Part shown: in pieces, positions 47,695 to 58,126 of the stretch
Layout: each line of letters starts with the position of its first letter
How positions within the stretch are numbered: position 1 is the first letter of the stretch
Source of the DNA: Mnemiopsis leidyi
Lineage: Eukaryota > Ctenophora > Tentaculata > Lobata > Bolinopsidae
Assembly: GCA_000226015.1 (NCBI GenBank)
Contig: JH154139.1
Coordinates: forward strand, 232,418 to 296,417
Direction: 5' to 3'
DNA: 64,000 nt
Position numbers and translations under genes: made by a program
The notes under the pieces: model-generated
What the model saw: the letters and a program-made list of their open reading frames with translations, nothing else
Database searches by the model: none
What the model was told of the DNA's origin: nothing

Positions 47695-50600
47695 ATGGGC
47701 CTTGCGGAGGATTTGATTGGAACTCAACTAAACGATCTCGAAACTCTTGAGAGGATGGAGAGTGAGATTGTGAGTATATTTTGAAATTTTAGCTGCGTTA
47801 TATGCATGTGGCATGACTATGGCATCATTTTTGTGTGGCGATAGTCGATACGCGTCTATAATCACAGATGATTCTCCTTCAAGATTGTTTGTGCAATTGA
47901 CGTTATTATACTTATAGATGGAGATACGAGAGTCACTCAGAACGTTTCTAAACCCAGAACACCAATTTCTGCATCGACAAAGACTATAACGGTCCGAAGT
48001 TTTTGTCGACACAGAAATTGGATGTATTTGACACATTTGAACAGTTGATAATGGACGAATCCGTTTCTTTAGGAGAAAAGCAAAGAGAAGAACGCTAGTT
48101 CCCGCAAAAAATCAACATTTCCAGAGAAACAAATTTTAAAGATTGATGAAATTCTTAGCAGATCTGGAGGATTCGCTCGCTATCAGGTTAGAATTAGAAA
48201 TCGCTTAGGTTAAATGTTTTTTAAAAATTTTGAAGGCGGTCAAGATTTATTTTCGAACTTAAAGAATGTGTATTGTTTAGTTGAATCACTGTATTTAGTT
48301 GGCACTATTTACTCCATCAGTAACCAGTAACATAGTAAAACAGGAAATTCCGATAAAAAGGTGGTCGACTCCTTAACGATAGTTCGATAGCTATGTTGCG
48401 GTACAACTAAACTTGAGAAAATAAAAGAAAAAAAAGAAAAAAGAAATCGTAATAAAAACCCCTCCATAACTACAGATATTCCTGGTTCTATGTTTGGGTC
48501 TGGGTGGTGCACTGTATGTGTCAGTACAAAACCTGTCCATGACATTCGTTGAGTCCCCTGCCCCCTGGAGGTGTAAGTCTTGCAAATGTTTGAAGAAGAC
48601 GGAACTTAACGGAGCGGAAACTTCCTGTGATAACACATCGGGCTCAACTTCATTCAACATGGTGCACTACGATCTGTCCACTCTGTGTAGGTCGAACTTG
48701 AGTGCTGGTGATTTTGAATGGATCAACAGAAACCACACAGCTTTGTCTGATTATAACCAGGTTTGCTATCGTTATAGTGACACGAAGTTGCAACATTTTG
48801 GTTAATCCTGATCTTCTTCATTTTTCATCATAAATTTCATAAAACGAAAATAGAATTAAGTTTAAGAAGTTTAAGAAAAGAATTAAGTTTAAGAAAATAG
48901 AATTAGCATTGTTGCATTTATTTGAAGTTTGAACTATACTTTTTGCTTTATACTATAAAACCACCCATTTTCCAGGCATGTGGCAGCCAGACGATCATTA
49001 CAAACATACTTTACTTCTGTCCTGGAGTCATGATTGGAGGCCTCATATTCGGAATGATGGGCTGGTCTACCGGCCGGAAGACCCCCTTCTTGTCTGCCCT
49101 CCTTACCTCCATGGTAGCTTCAGTTATCTGTGCAGCGTCTGAGGAATACATCATCTTCGTTATACTCCGGATCCTTTTAGGTAAGATGGTTTTATTCTGA
49201 TTCTCTGGATTCTACATTGACACTCAAGTTAACATTACCTTCAGTCGGACACTTATACTACTACTACTACTACTAGAATTACCTTGTCAGTGATAACATT
49301 CTTATAGATTGCTGTAAGCATGAAGTCGGCAATTATATCGATAAACCAAAATTTTACTAAAAGTATTAAGTGGAAATAGAAAACATATTTTACTACAGGG
49401 TCCAGCATGGCTGGATACGAGTTGCTTTACTTCTGTTGGATAGTGGAGCTTGTCTCCCGCAAGTGGAGACCTCTAGCAGTCGGTATTCAGGGAATCTTCG
49501 GTACTGCTGGTCTTGTCATTGTCTTTTACATCAACGAGACGTTAGTAAATTTGTTGTATTCTCACAAGTCTAAGACAAAAGTAAGAATAAAAGTTCTTTC
49601 CTCGGTTGTATTTGGACAGTTTTCCTTAAAAGCGGAAAGTGTGAATGAACCGATAAATTTTTCAGCTGGGATTTCTGGAGGTACAAGATGGTGAGTGTTG
49701 GGATGGTTTCCCTTGTCTTCATCTTTGTCTACGCGGCTGTCCCAGAGTCCCCTTACTGGTTAGTTTTGATCGCGGTCAAAGAACTTGCAGGCAGGAGTCG
49801 GAAAGTTTTTCCATCATGTAGCTCATTAATTGAACGCCAAATACGTCCTATCTGATTGAAATAGTAACCGACTCCTCCCTACAAATTCTGACGACCATTA
49901 ATATTATATCAAATTATCTTCTAGGCATCTCGAAATTTTCTTCTTTGGTGTTCAAAAAGAATATATATTGTTGAATATTGGCTATAAGAAGATCCTCTAC
50001 TCAGGTTGCTAGCAAAGGGGCAGGACGATGTTGCGACCATGGTTCTGAAGAGAATAGCAATTTTAAACGGCCGAACTTACCCGGACGCTCAAGCAGCGAT
50101 ACCCATCATCAAGACACGAGAGAGGGTCATGTCCTTCTTCCGACCAAAGTACAAGCGTGTTGGAGCTCTGCTCTGTTTGAATTGGGTCCTGGTGGGCATG
50201 GCCTACTTCCACGTGTTCCTAACCATCGACAGCTACGGAACTTACGGTGGAGACGGGCCCAGCTACGCAGATTTGAAAAACTTAAACTTCATCGTGGCTC
50301 TAGGAGCAGAAGTGCCGGCAGCTCTGATTGGAGTAGCCGTCCTGACCTCCCTTCTCGGGAGGAAGTTCTCGTACATCCTCAATCTGGTGATCTACGCAGT
50401 GTGTGCTGCAGTTTCGCTCCTTCAGTACGAGGTGGTCGGGGACTGGGATGTCAGGAGGGGGGCTGTGCTGATCGGAGCTAAAATGAGTATCACCGCTGCT
50501 AAGATGATCCTGGCACTGTGGACTGCGGAGCACTCTCCCACTACGATAAGAACTCTGATGTTCGGTCTCGGATTAGGATCTTGCTCTTTCGGTGTGGTTC

Positions 50601-50830
50601 TAGCTTCGTCTCTCGTCTTCTTTGATGCTTCACCCCTGGTTTCTGTTATAATTATGCTTGTTCTGGCCGTGATATGTATCGGGGCTTCCACTCAGATATA
50701 TGATACGAAAAACTGGAATCTACCTGATCATCTATTTGATGTGTACAAAAACATGAACATCAACAATGCTGACGCTGTATACTCAGATCTTCAGTCTGAG
50801 GTCCAGACAGCTACTGTTACCGTTCTTTAA
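47695..50830 (+). CDS. SLC22-type organic ion transporter
   Basis: Seven exons join in phase: 47695-47769, 48073-48186, 48476-48760, 48976-49180, 49399-49540, 49666-49758 and 50005-50830, 579 residues. SLC22 marks in order: IDEILSRSGGFARYQ (classic FDDILxxxGxFGRYQ); TM1; a ~65-residue Cys-rich outer loop; GMMGWSTGRK at the MFS loop 2-3; LRILLGSSMAGYELLYFCWI with the VELVSRKWR helix end; WDFWRYK; PESPYWLLAKG; and later TAEHSPTTIRTL and NWNLPDH. Twelve transmembrane segments fit. SLC22 members move organic cations, anions, carnitine or urate across plasma membranes. Loop 2-3 lacks the usual Asp-Arg pair, loop 8-9 reads SLLGRK without Asp, and PESPRW has Tyr for Arg, so the substrate cannot be guessed. 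The N-terminus is ~40 residues longer than usual; exon 1 is the least certain. Confidence 0.88.
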
Positions 50831-51016
50831 GGACGTGGATTAAGGTAGCACTAGCAGTGCCTTCTAAGTATGTAAGTAAGAATCTGGTATTTCTAAACTG
50901 GGTTGAATAAGAAGCTTATATGAACGATTATGATTCCTAGTTATACTTGCAAGCTTTTACATACTTCAATATTGCATCTTTTTGAATATTGAGGAATTCC
51001 TTACATCCAGTTTCGG

Positions 51017-51022
51017 AATAAA
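51017..51022 (+). terminator. Poly(A) signal of the SLC22-type gene
   Basis: AATAAA lies 187 bases past the stop codon. Further candidates follow within about 160 bases (near 51157 and 51180). Confidence 0.5.
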
Positions 51023-52279
51023 GACTTATCATAACTATGCTATCATGTACATGGTATTTATGTAAGAATGCATAAACGGGCTATGACCGACGCGGGTAAA
51101 TTTTTTGTTTCACAGAGTTTGACAAATTGAGAAAGTTGGAAATTGCTTTTCAATGAATAAAGTATCGTATATATATGTAAAATAAATGTTTATAATTACC
51201 ATGAATCATGCTGTTTTGTGATATTCTTAATTGCCATAGAGATCAAAAATCGAATAATTTATCACTAAGAAGTGTGCCGTCAGTATTTCCCAGTTTAAGT
51301 GACTTAAAAGTTGAAACATATAAAAAAATTCATGAACTCGCTCTATCGCACCTTGCAACATGTGCATAACTTGAAACAAATGCATTTGATGAAGGAGCAG
51401 ATCGGTTTATGAGTTCGCTCAAGCACTTATTCATCAATTTAAAGCTTTGATGTTGTACTTTCGTCTCAATTTGATAGGCTTGGGCTTCGGCCGCAATGTT
51501 TGCTGTAGACGCGGCGTTGCTTGCATATAACAAAGCTCAATTTATGCAACAAATTAAGAAATTATTGTTCAAACAATTACCTCAAATTGCACTGCACATT
51601 ACATGGCAGTGTACTAGATTTAGAAGTCGCAGATGATTTCAAATTTAAATATATTTTCTGGCCATAAAAAGAGATTGCATGCACTACCGCAAGAGTTTGC
51701 TAAACTTTTTGACGTGCAATCCTCCTCAAGACGGCTGTCGATATTTTGATATTATGCTCAAATATTTCGTTAGACGCCGATGTCTTCTTGAACTTTTTTC
51801 TGTTTGACAATTTCGTCTCAGTTTAAAATATTTTTAGATTAGTAGATTACGCTTATAAAACTCCTGCCGTGAAATATCTAAGTTTACAAGCAAAATCATG
51901 ATTCTTTCTCGAGCATCAAAAGAAGTAAGTTTGAATTTATTCAGTACTTTATAGGTCCGATAGGACTGTAGATTTTCCACAAATAAACATCTGTCACCCA
52001 CGAACAACACATTAATGATTATCTCATCATCTCACTAATACTCCTAATTGCATGTAGAAAAATGAAGAAAGGGACCACTCACCAAGCGACTTATAAAAAC
52101 GTTGCGGGAGTTACCTCCGCTACCCTTATGCGACCATCCACCGCACCATATAATCTCACAAATGTAATGACACATTCATTTCAACCCCACATTAAATTTG
52201 ACGTGTCATTTAAACCTACCCATCATCATAACTAAGGCGCTCCGAAGTAGCTAAAATGTTCAAATTTGTGGAATTTCAG
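51023..52279. other. Intergenic, possible first exon of the TEX26-like gene
   Basis: Mostly A/T-rich. At 51898-51924 an ATG opens nine codons (MILSRASKE) before a strong donor, GAA then GTAAGT, in phase 0. That would splice in frame to the acceptor just before 52280. Confidence 0.35.
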
Positions 52280-53712
52280 ATGAAAATGGAAAATTCGACA
52301 TCGTACGGGTCGGAGTTTTCGGAGAAAGATTTTAGCAAGCCAGAGCCAATCTACTCAGGTATTTGCAGCCACAGACACCAGGGTTACTCACATAAAAACG
52401 TCCTGTAAATCGCTCTTGGTCTGATCTCAGCATTTTCACTTTGGTTGTCATGATCGATCGAAAAAGACCTTTATAGGTGCTGAGTTCTAACTATACTTAT
52501 ATAATAACTCGACGAAATGTAGAACGAGCTGCTGGCAAACAATGCGACCCTAACTTGTCATCGCATTGCAGCGACTAACAGCGGATATAGAAGGAACAAT
52601 CCACATCCAAGCAGAGAGTTCTTGGAGTGGAAGATTCCACGCGGAGGAGCCAGAGAGGAGCAAATAGTGCTGGACGAGGATAAACTGAAAGAAGTTTTCA
52701 AGAAGCAGCTCACATCTTCGTACCAAGTATATTGAGTTAGGATAAGACATAATAATAATGATATAGTTCTTAGACTATAAGAGTAAAATAATCTTTGTTT
52801 GAATGAGTTGATGATCAATTGCTGCGATTGAATTTAAGCTTTGTTCAGCAAGATTACGTTGGAACTCAACCTGAGGAAGCTCCTGAAATAGAAAAAAGAA
52901 TGGCAGCCCTGAGGACAGACTCCACCAAGAACTACTACAAAGATACCAGTATGAGACACTCGTACAACGAGCCTAAAGTCGACGAACATCTTCAGGGAAA
53001 CACAACCCGTTACGGCTGTAACAGTAAAAAACATCAGGTAAACATCTGATAGTCCCTGGATAGGTTCCCTGGCAACCAAAATGTATTGTTTAGTTCGTGG
53101 TCACGTGTCATTTCGCTTGCTCACGTCATGCTTGTCCGTAAGTGATTGCAGTGTCAAATCTTTGTGCAAAATTTAAATCTTTTACTTGAAAAGTTATACG
53201 TGATTTAATGCATGGATTTTATAATTATTTGACGAAGACAAAAGTCTAAGAGCTAGACCACAATTTTATATTAGATATTTAAGACAAGGTCGCTATATCA
53301 TTCCCAATGCTCAGAATAGCAGTATCTTATATCTAATTCTGCGAATTCTAACAATCAAAGCGTGTCATTATAATTAAGTACTCCATGTAGTATGAACTAA
53401 ACTCCTCGACAAAAACAACAGCACACAAATTGTTACATTAGCTGCTGAGTACTTGAGTAGTTCGTCAAACTCAACAGCTTATCAATAGATAGATATATCG
53501 TTGACGAGATTATATCCGTCTACCGTTCTAATGAAACGATTCAGCTTTGAGCTGGCAGAGTCGGGTTTAACAGCGACAAGTATGTCGCAGTTCTTAAAAC
53601 TCCCCCACTGTTTCAGAGCGCTGTAGGGATAGTTCCCACGGTACAAAGCAGTCCTCAGTCGCTCACGGTATCTTCCAACACATCCTACACTACTCAGTTT
53701 GGAGCAGTATAA
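52280..53712 (+). CDS. TEX26: TEX26-like protein
   Basis: Four exons join in phase: 52280-52358, 52572-52726, 52849-53037 and 53617-53712, giving 172 residues. From memory of human TEX26, the order of short motifs agrees: SYGSEFSEKD (human QYSDEYTWK), EFLEWKIP before a helix and SSYQQDYVG (human LPWKIP, then LTKRDFVD), TRYGCNS (human FKYGCYSS), GIVPTV (human GLVPSV) and a last TSYTTQFG (human TTYQSDY). Regular Tyr-containing motifs of this sort recur in microtubule-associated sperm and cilia proteins. TEX26 is testis-expressed in mammals, with little known of its role. The ATG at 52280 directly follows an acceptor-like TTTCAG, so the true start may be the nine-codon exon at 51898-51924. The last intron carries a reversed dispersed repeat. 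Confidence 0.65.
53499..53585 (-). repeat. Dispersed ~90-bp repeat, full copy, reversed
   Basis: On the minus strand: ACTTGTCGCTGTTAAACCCG then ACTC, CAGCTCAAAGCTGAA, CGTTTCATTAGAACGGTAGA and CGGATATAATCTCGTC. All blocks of the 3462-3550 copy are present in the same order. It lies within the last intron of the TEX26-like gene. Confidence 0.75.
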
Positions 53713-54058
53713 TCTAAAGTCTTCAGACCAAAGATTTTAGCGGCAAGAACCGAATTCTGAATTCGTCTTACCTCTGTCGATCAATGTATCAAGTGCACGG
53801 GATTGGAATTCCTAGTATAATTTGTTGTTTGCAGACTAAATGCTAATACTAACAGCATTATTACTCATAAGTTTCGCGTTATACATTTTAAATTTTCGGT
53901 ACTTCTCAGAGAATTAGCTGTTTATTGGTTGTTGGAATAAGAACCCCATTTAAATCTTCAAGAATTTTATAATCCATCAATATATTGATTTAAAAAGAAT
54001 ACTGTCAAAGCATCAATCAAAAACATCGCGGTATCTTCATTAAATTTTACAAACTTCG

Positions 54059-54064
54059 TTTATT
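54059..54064 (-). terminator. Poly(A) signal of the small secreted protein gene
   Basis: AATAAA on the minus strand, 62 bases past the stop codon of the gene at 54126-54825. Confidence 0.55.
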
Positions 54065-54125
54065 CTGCAGAGCTTGTAACTTGTCAGTATTGGTTATTGT
54101 ATTTACTTATTTATCAGTTCACAGT

Positions 54126-54825
54126 TTAGATGCCACTTCGTTCGACACTCTCAGTATTGTCATAGAGGTCGATGATGCTCTCAGGTTTCAGCTCTTCAGC
54201 ATCTTTCGAGGTCATGTGTGCAACAGCACTACCGTCAATAGCTGAATAATGTTCAGTTATTAATGTTTAGTTCATTTAAGGGCCTGATCGACATGTGCAT
54301 AGAAATCATTGAAGGGACAACCCTGAACTAAGATTCTCCGCAATTACTTTTGCTCAGTATTTTCCTATTTCATGAGTCATTGAATATGCCAGGAAGGTTA
54401 GTCATAGTGGGAAAGTGATTATCTATGAGCAACTTACAAACAATCTCGTCTGTTTCATCTACAAGGGGGGTGTCAGCTTCCAGATCCACTGAAAAATTGC
54501 GTTCGCTTATTTTTGATATTCTGGTTTTGGTTTATGAATTATACTGCGGAAGTTTTCAAACGCTCTCAAGGAAATCTAAAATATCATCTGAGATCATCGT
54601 TATTCAAACCCTTTCTAAGGACATGAAATGAACATCAAAACTTTCAAGACCTATAGTGTGATAACGTAAGCTGTACAACATAAAATTTCCTTTGTTATTG
54701 ATAAAAAACTCACTAATAGGCGTTTCATTCTCTTCCAAGGAAAGTATCTCGATTCCCTCTAAGTCGGCTTCTTCTAAAGCTGCTGCTACACACAGCACAA
54801 GTGACAATACCAGGAAATATTTCAT
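54126..54825 (-). CDS. Small acidic secreted protein, 92 residues
   Basis: Three exons on the minus strand join in phase: 54825-54714, 54488-54438 and 54241-54126. All junctions are phase 1, common in secreted-protein genes. The first exon gives a clear signal peptide, MKYFLVLSLVLCVAAALE, with likely cleavage near residues 16-18. What follows is strongly acidic: EEADLEGIEILSLEENE, DLEADTPLVDETDEIV, DAEELKPESIIDLYDNTE and the end VERSGI. There are no cysteines after the signal peptide and no dibasic processing sites, so neither a cysteine-knot toxin nor a classic neuropeptide precursor fits. An acidic propeptide, a mineral- or mucus-binding protein or a lineage-specific gland product are possible. 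A poly(A) signal follows at 54059-54064. I know no homologue. Confidence 0.75.
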
Positions 54826-55462
54826 GTTGATTTTGGTTTCGCTGTGGTTGTGAATTTAATTAACTTGAAAACGCGCCTGTCGAAATAATCAGTATTACAA
54901 TCATCATTTTCCTTATAAAATCGTATATTTTGCTTGAAATAAATACAAAACATCAAAATCCGTCTAAGCTGTAATAAAATAAGGCTGTGAAGTTCTAAGC
55001 TACTACTTTAATTAATAAATGAGTGAGATAGTATCTGGAAGTGAATGTTATCACCAAAGAGGCAAACTTCAAGTGTAACTGAACTGAAACTGCATCAACC
55101 AAACATAGATCCAGGCAAATAGGCATACACATTTGAGAACCGTCAGAAAAGTCTTCTTCAGAATTGTATAATTTAGATACACTTCAAATGAATGTATTCA
55201 TGCTACCTCACTCGGTGAAAAGTCTACAAAGATATAAAAAACAGACTCTGCTTGCTGCCGGACTCTAGCGGACACCTCGACGGATAACATTGATCGCCAT
55301 GGATAAAGTCAAAGTGGAACCAGGCATGATTCCTGTCGATGCATCGCATAGCAAGACATCTACCATACTACCATTACACAAGACGACGCTATAGCTTCTA
55401 GATGTTTCTGCTCATTTCTTTTAATTCGAGTTATCACATCAATTTCAAATGAGTCTTAGCAG

Positions 55463-55621
55463 GAAAAATCTAGGAGGGATGCATTCAAAGAACGGGTAGT
55501 ACAAGCGAAGAAAGGATCTTTTGAACCTCTCATATATTCAACTTCTGGAAGGATGGGTCCAGTGTGTAATGTCTTTATCAAACGAGAGATGGACAAATTG
55601 GCACTCTATAAAAACAAGACA
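55463..55621 (+). mobile_element. Retroelement-derived fragment (fossil)
   Basis: Fifty-three open codons resemble a segment widely seen in animal retroelement proteins, of the form GSF(T/E)PL(V/I)(F/Y)ST(S/T)GxM followed by a basic helix; here GSFEPLIYSTSGRMGP and VFIKREMDKL. It is a short remnant, not a whole element. The family (LINE or other) and age cannot be told from so little. It happens to be flanked by splice-like AG and GT, so capture as a host exon is an alternative. Confidence 0.4.
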
Positions 55622-56064
55622 GTAAGCATTATGACAATCCATGTGAGGAAACGTTTAAGATTTGAAATTCTTAGAAGTACAGTGATAGCATTGCGAGGTT
55701 TACGGGGGAAATCGGATGAATCGTTTTTATGACATTGGATTAGACGAAGTGTCACTTTCGAAATCAGCTTTTTTGCCTTTCGAAAGAACCTGCTTCAGGC
55801 AGAGTATATGATAGATATCTGAGTTAGAAAAGTACTATTGAGCTTGGTAGGGTGAGGGGGATTGGTACAAAGTCTCAACATGATGTGAAAGTTAGACTCA
55901 GCAAAATATTTAGAAAAAAATAGATTTCACTATCATGATGTTCCTATCTATACCCATGGCTTTGATTGGAAAGTTATTTAAGAATATAAATCATAAGAAA
56001 TAAGGATCTTATAATCTTCAATTCTGCAATATGACTCCGATTTTCTGGTACCACAGGATGCCAT

Positions 56065-56120
56065 GCCAGTGTCCAAACACAAAATCATTATTAATAATGA
56101 TTTTGTATTTGGACACTGGC
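56065..56120. repeat. 56-bp near-perfect palindrome without spacer
   Basis: GCCAGTGTCCAAACACAAAA then TCATTATTAA is mirrored base for base with one mismatch (C/T). Immediately outside, ATGCCAT units occur on both sides, and ATTATTAATAATGAT is repeated at 56121-56135. It can form a 28-bp-stem cruciform. Confidence 0.95.
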
Positions 56121-56535
56121 ATTATTAATAATGATGGCATGGCATGGCATTCAAGTATATTTATGGCATGAAATACTTCCTGTATTCCGTTGTCGGCTCG
56201 CACACACGCAGATACACTGATGTACGGAAAGAAATGCGTATATTTGTATTTGTTTGTTGACAATTGAAATGACCGGAGGTTAGTAACTGCTGTCGTCCCG
56301 GAAGGAGACTTTTCGCCTCAACCCCCTAGCTGGAGTTATCGGATATGGTTCGGTGGGTACAATTACACTTCTTGAAGTTGAAGTTTCATCTTTCATGAAG
56401 ATCCTCTGATTGATTCATATGCCAGATCCCATAGCTTTTCGTTAGCTTGATATTTCAAGGAATTGGTACATGTTGACAATTGCAAGATTGTATGTAGAAT
56501 GCCGGAATGGGATTTACCATTAGTATTATGATATT

Positions 56536-57598
56536 ATGATAGAGCTTTCGTCCACACAGAAAATTCCTAACGCTTTTGAATTAGGGCTGATCAGCATTCT
56601 AAGTCGGACCAGGCTCCAACGAAAACTCTCAAACCACGTTTCCATAAGCACCGAGAGATTAACGAGATCAAAAAAAGGTGAAAAAATATTCATACATTTT
56701 ATACATTCTATATTGTTATGAGCTATTTCTACAAATTCGAATGGTTATATAGGTACATTTCTTTTAAAGCAGCTATACACCTTCCTAGCAAGTCAAGAGA
56801 TGATCTATGTGAACATGGACACCGTATACCGTCAAAGCGACACACTCATCACTCAGCTGACTCCCTGGCAAGAGAGCCCCACAAAGGTGACATCCAAAGG
56901 AAAGATATGAGGACACCTGAGATAGCTGCAGCTACCGTGAACCTCTGGACCCCTGTATCTACAACAAGTTCGTCTTCACTTGGTGCTGTGGCTTGGAGAC
57001 GGAGGACTTTGCAGGAGAGGAGTGATGGCAACAAGGAGATGGTTAGTGTTGAGCTGTATCTGTGTTTTACTGTTTTGTTACAATGTTAGATCAAGATCGG
57101 AAGTAAACAAGAAGTTTTTGTAATTCTCCTCTGAGTTTGAGGAGTTTATTTTGTGCATGTATTATTTTGAGAAATATAGTGTTCTTCAGAATTTATTCGC
57201 AAATCCCACGATACAACTGAAATAATAAATCTCTGTTGAAATCTACTAATCTTTCTTTACGAGACATTCTTCATTCAGAACGAAGACGTGAAACTACTTG
57301 AGAGGGTGAAAAAGACGACTGGACCCAAGAAAAACGGTGGATCTTTAAGAAAAATACGAGAAGATCTTCAGCAGATGGGAGTAAGAACCAACAGTCCTTC
57401 CACTGCTTCTTACAGGCTTAATGTTTTCGACGACAGGTACTGTAAACATACGCATTTATTTCATTAAAACATAATCTCACTTATAATTGATTGTTGCGGA
57501 ACAGATGTGGTATTGGGAAAGAAAAATGGAAAGAACAGAGAAAAGAAAAGAGAGAGGACAAGCGGATAAAGGAGATCAGACAGATTACAAGAGGGTAG
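56536..57598 (+). CDS. Basic protein of 220 residues, unrecognised
   Basis: Four exons join in phase: 56536-56677, 56773-57041, 57279-57436 and 57505-57598. The first opens at ATG 56536, though CACACAG at 56559-56565 could instead be an acceptor with the start further left. Features: an N-terminal IPNAFELGLISILSRTRLQR helix, a His-rich patch (RHTHHS), a Ser/Thr-rich linker (TTSSSSLGAVAWRRRTL), a basic segment with GGSLRKIREDLQQMGVRT, and a C-terminal Lys/Arg/Glu helix (WKEQRKEKREDKRIKEIRQ) ending at TAG. All introns obey GT-AG. There is no signal peptide or membrane segment, so a cytoplasmic or nuclear protein is likely. Its style resembles poorly conserved sperm/cilia proteins, but I know no family. 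Confidence 0.6.
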
Positions 57599-58126
57599 AA
57601 GAGAACTGATAGAACATAAAAAACGACGAGAAGAGAGAAGATTGAAAAGAGTAGCCGCCAAAACACATGATAGGAGAGATCAGCCAGGGAAAAATAGGAG
57701 TAGACTAGGAGAGCCGCTTTGAGACTAGTTTTAGAGTTTTAGATTGTAGGAGTATAGAAAGTATTTAGAAAGCTAGAAAACCTGACCGACGAGAGAACAG
57801 AGTCCTGTGGGAGGGGAACAAAGAAGGTAGAAAGTAGGAGAGTAACGAAAACTTCCAAACAAGTTATATGAAGTCATAAGTTTAAGACCACAAGTATAAG
57901 AAGAAGGGTGAATCTGATGACTACTCTAATAGATCAAACGTTGTAGATTGATTTTGTAGATTGACTTTCGGCCGTGTGCCGCAGATTTAGGCTAGTATAG
58001 TTTCAGTTCCACTACTCATCTATGTGCGAGGTTGTCCACTTCAATATTTTGAAAGCCTGCTCTGACTGATGTCACAATAATTAATTCTTTACAACGCAGT
58101 TAAATGTTAATGTTATTACAACACAG
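57599..58126. other. Intergenic / 3' UTR
   Basis: Purine-rich at first (AGAGAGGA-type runs on the plus strand), then A/T-rich. Nothing else is visible. Confidence 0.5.

Larger units (their letters stand above)
54826..56535. other. Intergenic with retroelement scrap and palindrome
   Basis: No host exon is supported. It contains the retroelement fragment at 55463-55621 and the long palindrome at 56065-56120, both listed separately. Confidence 0.5.

Noticed and set aside
47728-48036. 102-codon minus-strand frame beneath the SLC22 first intron
   Set aside because: It overlaps an in-phase plus-strand gene and has no family resemblance.
47970-48110. Possible extra exon in the SLC22 gene (peptide with KFLSTQKLDVFDTFEQLIMDE)
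   Set aside because: It looks coding, but its frame runs into a TAG and is out of phase with the certain exon at 48073-48186; direct splicing of exon 1 to exon 2 is in phase without it.
48476-48760. Secreted Cys-rich peptide from the frame with CKSCKCL
   Set aside because: It is the TM1 and outer-loop exon of the SLC22-type transporter.
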